From: Bradyrhizobium_A sp052115025 | GTDB lineage: Bacteria; Pseudomonadota; Alphaproteobacteria; Rhizobiales; Xanthobacteraceae | Reading direction: 5' to 3' | Assembly: GCF_052115025.1 (NCBI RefSeq) | Contig: NZ_JBFRFW010000026.1 | Coordinates: forward strand, 8,409 to 72,408 | DNA length: 64,000 bases | Part shown: piece after piece, positions 6,438 through 14,105 of the stretch | How the letters are laid out: the number at the start of each line of letters is the position of its first letter | How positions within the stretch are numbered: the stretch's first letter is position 1 | Notes under the pieces: model-generated | Told to the model about the DNA's origin: nothing | The model's database searches: none | What the model saw: the letters and a program-made list of their open reading frames with translations, nothing else | Program-made: the position numbers and the translations under genes

Positions 6438-8720
6438 ATGGCGTATTGGCGCCGTAACGCACGTCAGATGGAAGCCGCGGCCGGGGGCGTCGCCGCGGCG
6501 CCGGCGCTTGCGCCGGCCGCAAAGCCCCCCAAACGGTCCCCGACCCGGATGATGCGCCAGTACGATCTGGTGGAGCGGGTGAGGGCCTACAATCCCGACA
6601 CCGACGAGGATCTGCTGAACCGGGCCTATGTCTACGCCATGGTTGCCCATGGCGAGCAGACGCGGGCGTCGGGAGATCCCTACTTCACGCATCCGCTCGA
6701 GGTCGCGGCGATTCTCACCGACCTCAAGCTCGACGATGCAACCATCGTTGCGGCGCTGCTGCACGACACCATCGAAGACACCGAGGCGACCCGCACCGAG
6801 ATCGACCAGATCTTTGGCCATGAGATCGGCGCGCTGGTCGAGGGCCTCACCAAGCTGAAGCGCCTGGAGCTGGTGTCGCGCGAGGCCAAGCAGGCCGAGA
6901 ACCTGCGCAAGCTGCTGCTGGCGGTCGCCAACGACGTCCGCGTGCTGCTGGTGAAGCTCGCCGACCGGCTGCACAACATGCGTACCCTCGAGTTCGTGCC
7001 GCCGGCGTCGCGCCGCCGCATCGCCGAGGAGACCATCGACATCTATGCGCCGCTTGCCGGCCGCATGGGCATGCACGAGATGCGCGAGGAGCTCGAGGAC
7101 CTGTCGTTCCGCGAGCTCGATCCCGAGGCCTATGCGGTGGTCAACGGCCGACTCAGCGGGCTGGCCGACCGCAACCGCAACCTGATCGGCGAGATCGAGG
7201 CACAGCTCACCGCCAACCTCACCAAGAACGGCATCGCCGCCGGTGTCATCGGCCGGCGCAAGCGGCCGTTTTCGATCTGGACCAAGATGGAGCGCAAGTC
7301 GGTCGGCTTCGAGCAGTTGTCCGACATCTTCGGCTTCCGCGTCATCGTCGGCACGGTCGAGGACTGCTACCGCGCGCTCGGCATCGTGCACACGGTGTGG
7401 CCGGTGGTGCCAGGCCGTTTCAAGGACTACATCTCGACGCCGAAGCAGAACGACTACCGCTCGATCCACACCACCGTGATCGGTCCGGGCAACCAGCGTG
7501 TCGAGCTGCAGATCCGCACCGAGAACATGGACCGCATCGCCGAGTACGGCATCGCCGCGCATGCCTTCTACAAGGAGGGCGTGGGCTCGCCGACCGAAAT
7601 GCTCAACCGCGAGTCCAACGCGTTCGCCTGGCTGCGCCACACCATCGAGGTGCTGGCGGAGAGTGCCAACCCGGAGGAATTCCTCGAGCACACCAAGCTC
7701 GAATTGTTCCATGACCAGGTGTTCTGCTTTACGCCGAAAGGCAAACTGATCGCGCTGCCGCGCAAGGCCAACGTCATCGACTTCGCCTATGCGGTGCACA
7801 CCGACGTCGGCAACAGCGCGGTCGGCTGCAAGATCAACGGCAAGTTCTCACCGCTGTCGTCGGAACTGCAGAACGGCGACGAGGTCGAGGTGCTGACCTC
7901 GCGCGCCCAGTCGGCGCCGCCGTCGGCCTGGGAATCGCTCGCCGTCACCGGCAAGGCGCGCGCGGCGATCCGGCGCGCCACCCGTGCCGCGGTGCGTGAC
8001 CAGTATGCCGGCCTCGGCCGGCGCATCGTCGAGCGGCTGTTCATGCGCGCCAAGATCGCCTACGACGACGACAAGCTGAAGGGCGCGCTGCCGCGCCTGG
8101 CCCGCACCTCGATCGAGGATGTGATGGCCGCCGTCGGCCGCGGCGAGATGAAGGCCTCCAACGTCGCCCGCGCCATGTACCCGGACTACAAGGAGGAGCG
8201 GCTCGGGGCGTTCGGCGCCAAGAAGGACGGCGCGGCGAAGCCGAAATCGGCCGAGGGGCCGGCCAAGGCCGCGATCCCGATCCGCGGCATCAACAGCGAC
8301 CTGCCGGTCAAGTTCGCGCCGAATGGCGGCGCGGTGCCGGGCGACCGCATCGTTGGCATCGTCACGCCGGGCGAGGGGATCACGATCTATCCGATCCAGT
8401 CGCCGGCGCTGAAGGACTTCGAGGACATGCCCGAGCGCTGGCTCGACGTGCGCTGGGACGTCGACGAGAGCACGCCGCAGCGCTTCCCGGCGCGGCTGTT
8501 CGTGCAGAACGTCAACGAGCCAGGCAGCCTTGCGCAGATCGCGACCGTGATCGCCGAGCATGACGGCAACATCGACAACATTTCGATGAGCCGCCGCTCG
8601 CCCGACTTCACCGAGCTGACCATCGATCTCGAGGTCTACGATCTCAAGCATCTCAGCGCGATCATCGCCCAGCTCCGCGCCAAGGCGGTGGTGGCGAAGG
8701 TCGAGCGCGTCAACGGCTAG
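6438..8720 (+). CDS. rsh: Bifunctional (p)ppGpp synthetase/hydrolase (RelA/SpoT, Rsh)
   Basis: A 760-residue stringent-response enzyme. The HD hydrolase domain carries the HD pair at 109-110 (AALLHDTIEDTE) with His71 and His85. The synthetase domain includes DIFGFRVIV and PKQNDYRSIHT (around 290-350). A TGS domain follows (FCFTPKGKLIALP) and a C-terminal ACT domain (about 685-755). Both catalytic halves look intact, as expected for the single Rsh of alphaproteobacteria. The N-terminal 40 residues are Ala/Pro-rich and dispensable-looking; an internal start MMRQYDLVERV at 6549 is possible. TTGACG at 6346-6351 could be a -35 element but no convincing -10 follows. Confidence 0.95.
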   Translation: MAYWRRNARQMEAAAGGVAAAPALAPAAKPPKRSPTRMMRQYDLVERVRAYNPDTDEDLLNRAYVYAMVAHGEQTRASGDPYFTHPLEVAAILTDLKLDDATIVAALLHDTIEDTEATRTEIDQIFGHEIGALVEGLTKLKRLELVSREAKQAENLRKLLLAVANDVRVLLVKLADRLHNMRTLEFVPPASRRRIAEETIDIYAPLAGRMGMHEMREELEDLSFRELDPEAYAVVNGRLSGLADRNRNLIGEIEAQLTANLTKNGIAAGVIGRRKRPFSIWTKMERKSVGFEQLSDIFGFRVIVGTVEDCYRALGIVHTVWPVVPGRFKDYISTPKQNDYRSIHTTVIGPGNQRVELQIRTENMDRIAEYGIAAHAFYKEGVGSPTEMLNRESNAFAWLRHTIEVLAESANPEEFLEHTKLELFHDQVFCFTPKGKLIALPRKANVIDFAYAVHTDVGNSAVGCKINGKFSPLSSELQNGDEVEVLTSRAQSAPPSAWESLAVTGKARAAIRRATRAAVRDQYAGLGRRIVERLFMRAKIAYDDDKLKGALPRLARTSIEDVMAAVGRGEMKASNVARAMYPDYKEERLGAFGAKKDGAAKPKSAEGPAKAAIPIRGINSDLPVKFAPNGGAVPGDRIVGIVTPGEGITIYPIQSPALKDFEDMPERWLDVRWDVDESTPQRFPARLFVQNVNEPGSLAQIATVIAEHDGNIDNISMSRRSPDFTELTIDLEVYDLKHLSAIIAQLRAKAVVAKVERVNG

Positions 8721-8744
8721 AGTTCAGCTTCACAGGTTCCTGCC

Positions 8745-9512
8745 ATGCCCACCGTTCGTTCGCTGCGCCTCGGCGTCAATGTCGACCACGTCGCCACGCT
8801 GCGCAATGCGCGCGGCGGCTGTCTGCCCGATCCGGTGCGCGCCGCGCTGCTGGCGATCGAGGCTGGCGCCGACGGCATTACCGCGCATCTGCGCGAGGAT
8901 CGCCGTCACATTCGCGACGACGATATGGCGCGACTGAAGGCCGAGATCTCCAGGCCGTTGAATTTCGAGATGGCGGCGACGGAGGAGATGGTGCGAATCG
9001 CGCTGGCGACGAAGCCGCACGCCGTCTGCCTCGTGCCGGAGCGGCGCGAGGAGGTGACCACCGAAGGCGGCCTTGACGTGGTCGGGCAGCACAATGCTCT
9101 CGCGCCCGTCATCGCCCGCTTCAACGACGCCGGCATCCGCGTGTCGCTGTTCATCGCCGCCGATCCCCGCCAGATCGAGACGGCGGCGCGGCTGCAGGCG
9201 CCGGTGATCGAGATCCACACCGGCGCCTGGTGCCATGCGGTGATCGACGGCAAGCAGGATGTCGCCGAGGCGGAATGGCAGCGCATCGTCGACGGCGCTG
9301 CGCTGGCGCAGTCTGCGGGCCTCGAGGTGCATGCCGGCCATGGCCTCGACTATGCGACCGCCGAGACCATTTCGGGCCTGCCGCAGATCGTCGAATTGAA
9401 TATCGGTCACTTCATGATGGGCGAGGCGATCTTCGTCGGTCTCGGCGAGACGGTGCAGGCGATGCGGGCGGCGATGATCCGCGGCCGCCGCAATGTCGGG
9501 CTCACGGCATGA
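8745..9512 (+). CDS. pdxJ: Pyridoxine 5'-phosphate synthase
   Basis: 255 residues; condenses 3-amino-2-oxopropyl phosphate with 1-deoxyxylulose 5-phosphate in the DXP-dependent vitamin B6 pathway. The N-terminus LRLGVNVDHVATLRNARGG and ADGITAHLREDRRHI are the PdxJ signature, with further phosphate-binding motifs (EVHAGHGLDY, ELNIGHFMMGEA). The gene starts 24 bp after rsh and overlaps acpS by four bases (ATGA), which fits a translationally coupled pdxJ-acpS pair as in many proteobacteria. Confidence 0.96.
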   Translation: MPTVRSLRLGVNVDHVATLRNARGGCLPDPVRAALLAIEAGADGITAHLREDRRHIRDDDMARLKAEISRPLNFEMAATEEMVRIALATKPHAVCLVPERREEVTTEGGLDVVGQHNALAPVIARFNDAGIRVSLFIAADPRQIETAARLQAPVIEIHTGAWCHAVIDGKQDVAEAEWQRIVDGAALAQSAGLEVHAGHGLDYATAETISGLPQIVELNIGHFMMGEAIFVGLGETVQAMRAAMIRGRRNVGLTA

Positions 9513-9928
9513 TCATCGGCATCGGGTCGGACCTGATCGATATCCGCCGCATCGAGAAGGTGATCGAGCGCCACGGCGAGCGCTTCCTCGACCGCATCTT
9601 CACCGATGCCGAGCGCGCCAAGGCCGAGCGGCGCGCCAAATCCCCCAAGATGGTGGTGGCGACCTACGCCAAGCGATTCGCCGCCAAGGAAGCCTGCAGC
9701 AAGGCGCTCGGCACCGGCATCCGCCAGGGTGTGTGGTGGCGGGACATGGGGGTGGTCAACCTGCCGGGCGGGCGGCCGACCATGAACCTGACCGGCGGGG
9801 CCAAGGCGCGGCTGGATACATTGGTTCCGGCCGGGTTCCAGCCGCGGATCGACCTGTCGATTACCGACGACTGGCCGCTCGCCCAGGCCTTCGTGGTCAT
9901 CTCGGCGGTCCCGTCCGGCCAGCCCTGA
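9509..9928 (+). CDS. acpS: Holo-[acyl-carrier-protein] synthase
   Basis: 139 residues; transfers 4'-phosphopantetheine from CoA to the serine of acyl carrier protein. The metal-binding signature is seen as IGSDLIDI (Asp8) and FAAKEACSKALGTG (Glu61). Length and the C-terminal SITDDWPLAQAFVVIS strand fit the AcpS trimer fold. It is coupled to pdxJ by an ATGA overlap. The next gene, lepB, is 324 bp away behind a structured leader, so it probably belongs to another unit. Confidence 0.95.
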   Translation: MIIGIGSDLIDIRRIEKVIERHGERFLDRIFTDAERAKAERRAKSPKMVVATYAKRFAAKEACSKALGTGIRQGVWWRDMGVVNLPGGRPTMNLTGGAKARLDTLVPAGFQPRIDLSITDDWPLAQAFVVISAVPSGQP

Positions 9929-10252
9929 CGGCATGCGGCCGAGGTCGCTTCCAAACTAAAAATGACAGGATTGTCAGGTAATTAGCAAGTTTTTGCGGGT
10001 TTCTTGATTGCGCGGTGGCGGGCAACCGTCTACAACGCGCGCGGGCGCTGTTGTGTGGTGATTTGTGGTGGTTCGGAAATTCCCTTTGCGTCCTGGTTCC
10101 GCCGGGAGGGGCATTTCCGAACCCGCCACAGGGTACACAAATTGATCTGGTGAGGTTGCGACGCTGTCGGACGTCGCAGGCATGGCCGGGTGGGCGCAGG
10201 CGCAGGACACCAGAGCGGGCCGTTGTCGGCTCCCACAGGAACAAGAGCGGCG
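9929..10252. other. Gene-free stretch between acpS and lepB
   Basis: No credible gene. It holds a small perfect repeat, TGACA-GGAT-TGTCA (9963-9976), and a much larger stem-loop (10065-10129, listed separately). A clean sigma-70 promoter was not recognised, though TTGATT at 10004 is a possible -35. The ribosome site of lepB is weak (AAGAGCGGCG). Confidence 0.5.
10065..10129 (+). promoter_or_regulatory. Long stem-loop in the lepB leader
   Basis: GGTTCGGAAAT (10070-10080) is perfectly complementary to ATTTCCGAACC (10113-10123). The outer arms GTGGT and GCCAC extend the stem with one bulge, and an inner CCCT/AGGG pair (10082-10085 with 10106-10109) stacks inside. No U tract follows, so it is not an ordinary terminator. 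It ends 123 bp before the lepB ATG. Unknown function; a structured leader or small RNA is possible. Confidence 0.55.
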
Positions 10253-11011
10253 ATGAGCGTGACATCCGGGACCAAGAGCGAAGGCGGCGTTGGCGAGACC
10301 GTCAAAGTCGTCATTCATGCACTGATCATCGCGCTGGTGATCCGCACCTTCCTGTTCCAGCCCTTCAACATCCCGTCGGGCTCGATGAAGGCGACGCTGC
10401 TGGTCGGCGACTACCTGTTCGTCTCGAAATACTCCTACGGCTACAGCCACTATTCGATCCCGCTGTCGCCGCCGCTGTTTTCCGGCCGCATCTTCGGCTC
10501 CAATCCGGATCGCGGCGACATCGTCGTCTTCCGCCTGCCCAAGGACGACACCACCGACTACATCAAGCGTGTCATCGGCCTGCCGGGCGACCGAATCCAG
10601 ATGAAGGACGGCCTGCTCCACATCAACGACAAGCCGGTGCAGCGCGAGCGCCTGTCGGACTTCGTCGGCGAGGACCCCTGCGGCTCCGACGTCACCGCCA
10701 AGGTCAAGCGCTGGAAGGAGACGCTGCCGAACGGCGTCAGCTACGAGACCCTCGACTGCGTCGACAACGGCTTCTACGACAACACCAACGTCTACACGGT
10801 GCCGCCCGGCCATTTCTTCATGATGGGCGACAACCGCGACAATTCCACCGACAGCCGCGTGCTGTCCGCGGTCGGCTACGTGCCGCAGGAGAACCTCATC
10901 GGCCGCGCGCAGATGATCTTCTTCTCGATCGCGGAAGGCGAGCAGGCCTGGCAGATCTGGCGCTGGCCGTTCGCGGTGCGCTGGAATCGCATCTTCCACA
11001 TCGTGCGATGA
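10253..11011 (+). CDS. lepB: Signal peptidase I
   Basis: A 252-residue membrane serine protease that cleaves signal peptides from exported proteins on the periplasmic face. It has one N-terminal membrane segment (about 18-36), then the box-B serine in NIPSGSMKATL (Ser44) and the general-base lysine in TDYIKRVIGLPGD (Lys105). Box E, GHFFMMGDNRDNSTDSR, is complete. Start ATG at 10253. The stop overlaps the rnc start (ATGA), beginning a coupled lepB-rnc-era-recO run. Confidence 0.96.
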   Translation: MSVTSGTKSEGGVGETVKVVIHALIIALVIRTFLFQPFNIPSGSMKATLLVGDYLFVSKYSYGYSHYSIPLSPPLFSGRIFGSNPDRGDIVVFRLPKDDTTDYIKRVIGLPGDRIQMKDGLLHINDKPVQRERLSDFVGEDPCGSDVTAKVKRWKETLPNGVSYETLDCVDNGFYDNTNVYTVPPGHFFMMGDNRDNSTDSRVLSAVGYVPQENLIGRAQMIFFSIAEGEQAWQIWRWPFAVRWNRIFHIVR

Positions 11012-11826
11012 GTGACGATACCCCGCTCATTCCGCCTGCCGCCGATGTCGACGATCCTGCTGGCCTGAGCAACGACAAGCCGGCGGCGGCGCCGGCCAAG
11101 AAGCCGCGCCGTCGTGTCAGCGCCAAGGTCGCCGCCAAGGCGATCGAGGAGCGCATCGGCCATGCCTTTGCCGATCCGGCGCTGCTTGCGACCGCCTTCA
11201 CCCATGTCTCGGCGCTGAAGTCGGCACGCAACCGCACCGAGAGCTATCAGCGTCTCGAATTCCTCGGCGACCACGTGCTCGGCCTGATCGTGTCCGACAT
11301 GCTGTACCGGGCGTTTCCGAAGGCCGACGAGGGCGAGCTGTCCAAGCGCCTCGCCGATCTCGTGCGCAAGGAGACCTGCGCCGACGTCGCCAAGGGGCTC
11401 GGACTGCACGAGGCGATCAAGCTCGGCACCGTCGGCGCCGGCGTCGGCGAGCGCTTGCGCAAGTCCGTGCTCGGCGACATCTGCGAGGCGGTGATCGGCG
11501 CGGTCTTCCTCGACGGCGGGTATGCCGCCGCGGCGCAGTTCGTCGAGACCAACTGGACCGAGCGCATGCGCAAGCCGCTGCGGCCGCTGCGCGACGCCAA
11601 GACGGTGCTGCAGGAGTGGGCGCAGGGGCAGGGGCTGCCGACGCCGCTCTACCGCGAGGTCGAGCGCACCGGTCCCCATCATGATCCGCAATTCCGCGTT
11701 GCCGTCGAACTGCCCGGGCTCGCGCCCGCCGAAGGCATCGGCGGCAGCAAGCGCGCCGCCGAGAAGGTGGCGGCGCTGGCGATGCTCAAACGAGAAGGCG
11801 TGCCGAGTGGCAACAATGACGGCTGA
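11008..11826 (+). CDS. rnc: Ribonuclease III
   Basis: 272 residues; cleaves double-stranded RNA in rRNA processing and mRNA turnover. The signature YQRLEFLGDHVLG carries Glu84 and Asp88, with the second acidic motif DICEAVIGAVFLDGG. A C-terminal dsRNA-binding domain spans about 196-265 (ending GSKRAAEKVAALAML). Residues 1-40 are an Ala/Pro/Lys-rich extension not found in the shorter enterobacterial protein. It overlaps lepB by 4 bp and era by 11 bp. The lepB-rnc-era order is conserved widely in proteobacteria. Confidence 0.95.
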   Translation: MSDDTPLIPPAADVDDPAGLSNDKPAAAPAKKPRRRVSAKVAAKAIEERIGHAFADPALLATAFTHVSALKSARNRTESYQRLEFLGDHVLGLIVSDMLYRAFPKADEGELSKRLADLVRKETCADVAKGLGLHEAIKLGTVGAGVGERLRKSVLGDICEAVIGAVFLDGGYAAAAQFVETNWTERMRKPLRPLRDAKTVLQEWAQGQGLPTPLYREVERTGPHHDPQFRVAVELPGLAPAEGIGGSKRAAEKVAALAMLKREGVPSGNNDG

Positions 11827-12748
11827 TCCGACCGGCGAGGACAATGGCGCGGGCGGCGAGACCCGCTGCGGCTTCGTCGCGTTGATCGGAGCCCCGAACG
11901 TCGGCAAGTCGACGCTGGTCAACGCGCTGGTCGGCTCCAAGGTGACGATCGTGTCGCGCAAGGTGCAGACGACGCGCGCGCTGATCCGCGGCATCGTGGT
12001 CGAGGACCGTTCGCAGATCATCCTGGTCGACACGCCCGGCATCTTCGCGCCGCGTCGCCGGCTCGATCGTGCCATGGTTTCGACCGCATGGAGCGGGGCG
12101 CATGACGCCGATCTCGTCTGCGCGCTGCTCGACGCTCGCGCCGGCCTCGACGAGGAGGCCGACGCCATTTTCAAGAAGCTCGACAGCGTCGGCCATCCCA
12201 AGATTCTGGTGATCAACAAGGTCGATATCGTCGCGCGCGACAAGCTGCTGGCGCTGGCGCAGGCGGCCAACGAGCGCTTGGCGTTCGAGCAGACCTTCAT
12301 GGTGTCGGCGCTGTCCGGCGATGGCGTCGACGACCTGCGGCGGGCGCTCGCGGCCGCGGTGCCGGCGGGGCCGTTCCACTATCCCGAGGACCAGATGTCG
12401 GATGCGCCGATGCGGCATCTGGCGGCGGAAATCACCCGCGAGAAGATCTACCGCAACCTGCACCAGGAGCTGCCGTACCAGTCCACGGTCGAGACCGAGA
12501 CCTGGACCGAGCGAAAGGGGGCGGTGCGGATCGAGCAGACGATCTATGTCGAGCGCGAGAGCCAGCGCAAGATCGTGCTCGGCAAGGGCGGCGCGACCAT
12601 CAAGGCGATCGGTGCCGAGGCGCGCAAGGAGATTTCCGAGATCGTCGGCCAGCCGGTGCACCTGTTCCTGTTCGTCAAGGTGCGCGACGGCTGGGGCGAC
12701 GATCCCGAGCGCTATCGCGAGATGGGGCTGGAATTCCCCAAGGAATGA
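11816..12748 (+). CDS. era: GTPase Era
   Basis: 310 residues; a ribosome-assembly GTPase that binds the 3' end of 16S rRNA. GTPase motifs: G1 GAPNVGKST (25-33), G3 DTPG (72-75), G4 NKVD (134-137). The C-terminal KH domain has the GKGG loop (256-259) followed by ATIKAIGAEAR. The chosen ATG at 11816 gives a normal length; the frame is open further upstream inside rnc but would add a non-conserved 98 residues. It overlaps rnc by 11 bp; recO follows after 15 bp. Confidence 0.95.
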   Translation: MTADPTGEDNGAGGETRCGFVALIGAPNVGKSTLVNALVGSKVTIVSRKVQTTRALIRGIVVEDRSQIILVDTPGIFAPRRRLDRAMVSTAWSGAHDADLVCALLDARAGLDEEADAIFKKLDSVGHPKILVINKVDIVARDKLLALAQAANERLAFEQTFMVSALSGDGVDDLRRALAAAVPAGPFHYPEDQMSDAPMRHLAAEITREKIYRNLHQELPYQSTVETETWTERKGAVRIEQTIYVERESQRKIVLGKGGATIKAIGAEARKEISEIVGQPVHLFLFVKVRDGWGDDPERYREMGLEFPKE

Positions 12749-12763
12749 GCGTTTGCTGGCCGC

Positions 12764-13519
12764 ATGGAATGGACCGATGAAGGCATCGTTCTGGGCGTGC
12801 GCCGGCACGGTGAGGCCAACGCCGTCGTCGAGCTGCTGACGCGCTCGCACGGTCGCCATCTCGGTCTCGTGCGCGGCGGTGCCGGCGCACGGATGCGCCC
12901 GGTGCTGCAGCCCGGCAATACAGTCAGCGCGATCTGGCGCGCACGGCTCGACGAGCATCTCGGCTACTATCAGCTCGACGGCATCCAGCTCCGCGCGGCC
13001 ACCATGCTGGCGGCGTCGCACGCGGCCTACGGCATCACTCATCTCGCCGCGGTCGCCCGGCTGCTGCCGGAGCGCGATCCGCACGAGGACATCTACGAGA
13101 TGCTGGAGGCGATCCTCGATGACTTCGAGGAGGCGGGCCATGCCGGCGTGCACACCGTGCGGTTCGAGCTTGCGATGCTGACCGAGCTCGGCTTCGGCCT
13201 TGATCTTGGCAACTGCGCCGCGACCGGCGTCACCCACGACCTGATCTATGTGTCGCCGAAGTCCGGCAATGCGGTGTCACGGCAGGCGGGCGACCCCTGG
13301 CGTGATCGGCTGCTGCGGCTGCCGGCGTTCCTGCGTGAGGATGCAACTGTGGAGGTCGGCTGGTCTGACGCCGATCTGCTGGATGGCTTCAAGCTGACCG
13401 GCCTGTTCCTGCTGCGCCATGTGCTGGAGCCGCGCGGCCAGGGGCACTCCGACGCGCGCGAGGGCTTTATCGCCGCGGTCATGCGCGGCCGCGCGCGGCT
13501 GGCCTCCGGCGGCGCTTGA
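12764..13519 (+). CDS. recO: DNA repair protein RecO
   Basis: 251 residues; helps RecR load RecA on SSB-coated single-stranded DNA. The N-terminal OB-fold begins MEWTDEGIVLGVRRHGEANAV, the standard RecO opening, followed by an alpha-helical middle domain (HLAAVARLLPERDPHEDIYE). The zinc cysteines of some RecO proteins are not evident. It closes the lepB-rnc-era-recO run and is convergent with a small secreted-protein gene across a hairpin. Confidence 0.94.
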   Translation: MEWTDEGIVLGVRRHGEANAVVELLTRSHGRHLGLVRGGAGARMRPVLQPGNTVSAIWRARLDEHLGYYQLDGIQLRAATMLAASHAAYGITHLAAVARLLPERDPHEDIYEMLEAILDDFEEAGHAGVHTVRFELAMLTELGFGLDLGNCAATGVTHDLIYVSPKSGNAVSRQAGDPWRDRLLRLPAFLREDATVEVGWSDADLLDGFKLTGLFLLRHVLEPRGQGHSDAREGFIAAVMRGRARLASGGA

Positions 13520-13539
13520 GGACGGTCTCATTAGACAAC

Positions 13540-13559
13540 AGGCCGGCAACGGCCGGCCT
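13540..13559. terminator. Hairpin between recO and the opposing small gene
   Basis: AGGCCGG (13540-13546) and CCGGCCT (13553-13559) form a perfect 7-bp stem with loop CAACGG, 20 bp after the recO stop. No T tract; likely a bidirectional 3'-end structure. Confidence 0.45.
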
Positions 13560-13609
13560 GAGGGCGCGCGCCGGCCTGCTGGATGCGGGCCGGGAAATGC
13601 CGGGTCGGC

Positions 13610-13906
13610 TCAGTAGTAGCCGTAGTAGCGCGGGCGGGGACGCCAGCCGCCATAGTAGCCGTAGCCTGGGCCGTAATACCCACCACCATAGCCCGGGCCA
13701 TAGCCATAGCCCGGGACCACATCGACGCAGCGACGGACCCAGTTCCAGCCGTTCCACACCCGGGTGCAACGCAGATAGACCTGCTCCGTCGCCGCCGGAG
13801 CGGCGAGACCGCTGTTCAGCGGCATGGCTTCGGCGCGGCTGCCGGCCATCAGCCCGGCGCCCGCCAGTGCCGCGACGGCTGCGGCGGCAAACATGAAACG
13901 ACGCAT
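13610..13906 (-). CDS. Small secreted Gly/Tyr-rich protein, function unknown
   Basis: 98 residues from the ATG at 13904-13906, chosen because AGGAGGAGG lies directly upstream (13912-13920); a longer frame adds 28 unlikely residues. It has a clear signal peptide (RRFMFAAAAVAALAGAGLMAG, likely cut near AEA). The mature part has two cysteines in YLRCTRVWNGWNWVRRCVDV, then a tail built almost wholly of Gly, Tyr and Pro (repeated GYGPGYGG / YYGPGYGYYGG). Such small exported proteins are common in Bradyrhizobium-type genomes; a surface or periplasmic role is a guess. Confidence 0.78.
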   Translation of the reverse strand: MRRFMFAAAAVAALAGAGLMAGSRAEAMPLNSGLAAPAATEQVYLRCTRVWNGWNWVRRCVDVVPGYGYGPGYGGGYYGPGYGYYGGWRPRPRYYGYY

Positions 13907-14105
13907 CTTTTCCTCCTCCTGATCCAGCCGCCCGCCGGGGGGACGCCGTCGGGCTGGTCGACAATAGCCCGGAACCGGGATGTCTGACACTGACGGTTCC
14001 GTAATGCTGCGAGCAAGCCGATTTTATGGCACGGCCAACCAGAACAGCGGATGTCTGAAAAATTCATTTCTTGTTCATTGACGACGCAGCGGTTAACCCC
14101 GTCCC

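Noticed and set aside
6372..7799. 475-codon minus-strand frame opposite rsh
   Set aside because: Antisense shadow of rsh; no recognisable motif and low-complexity composition.
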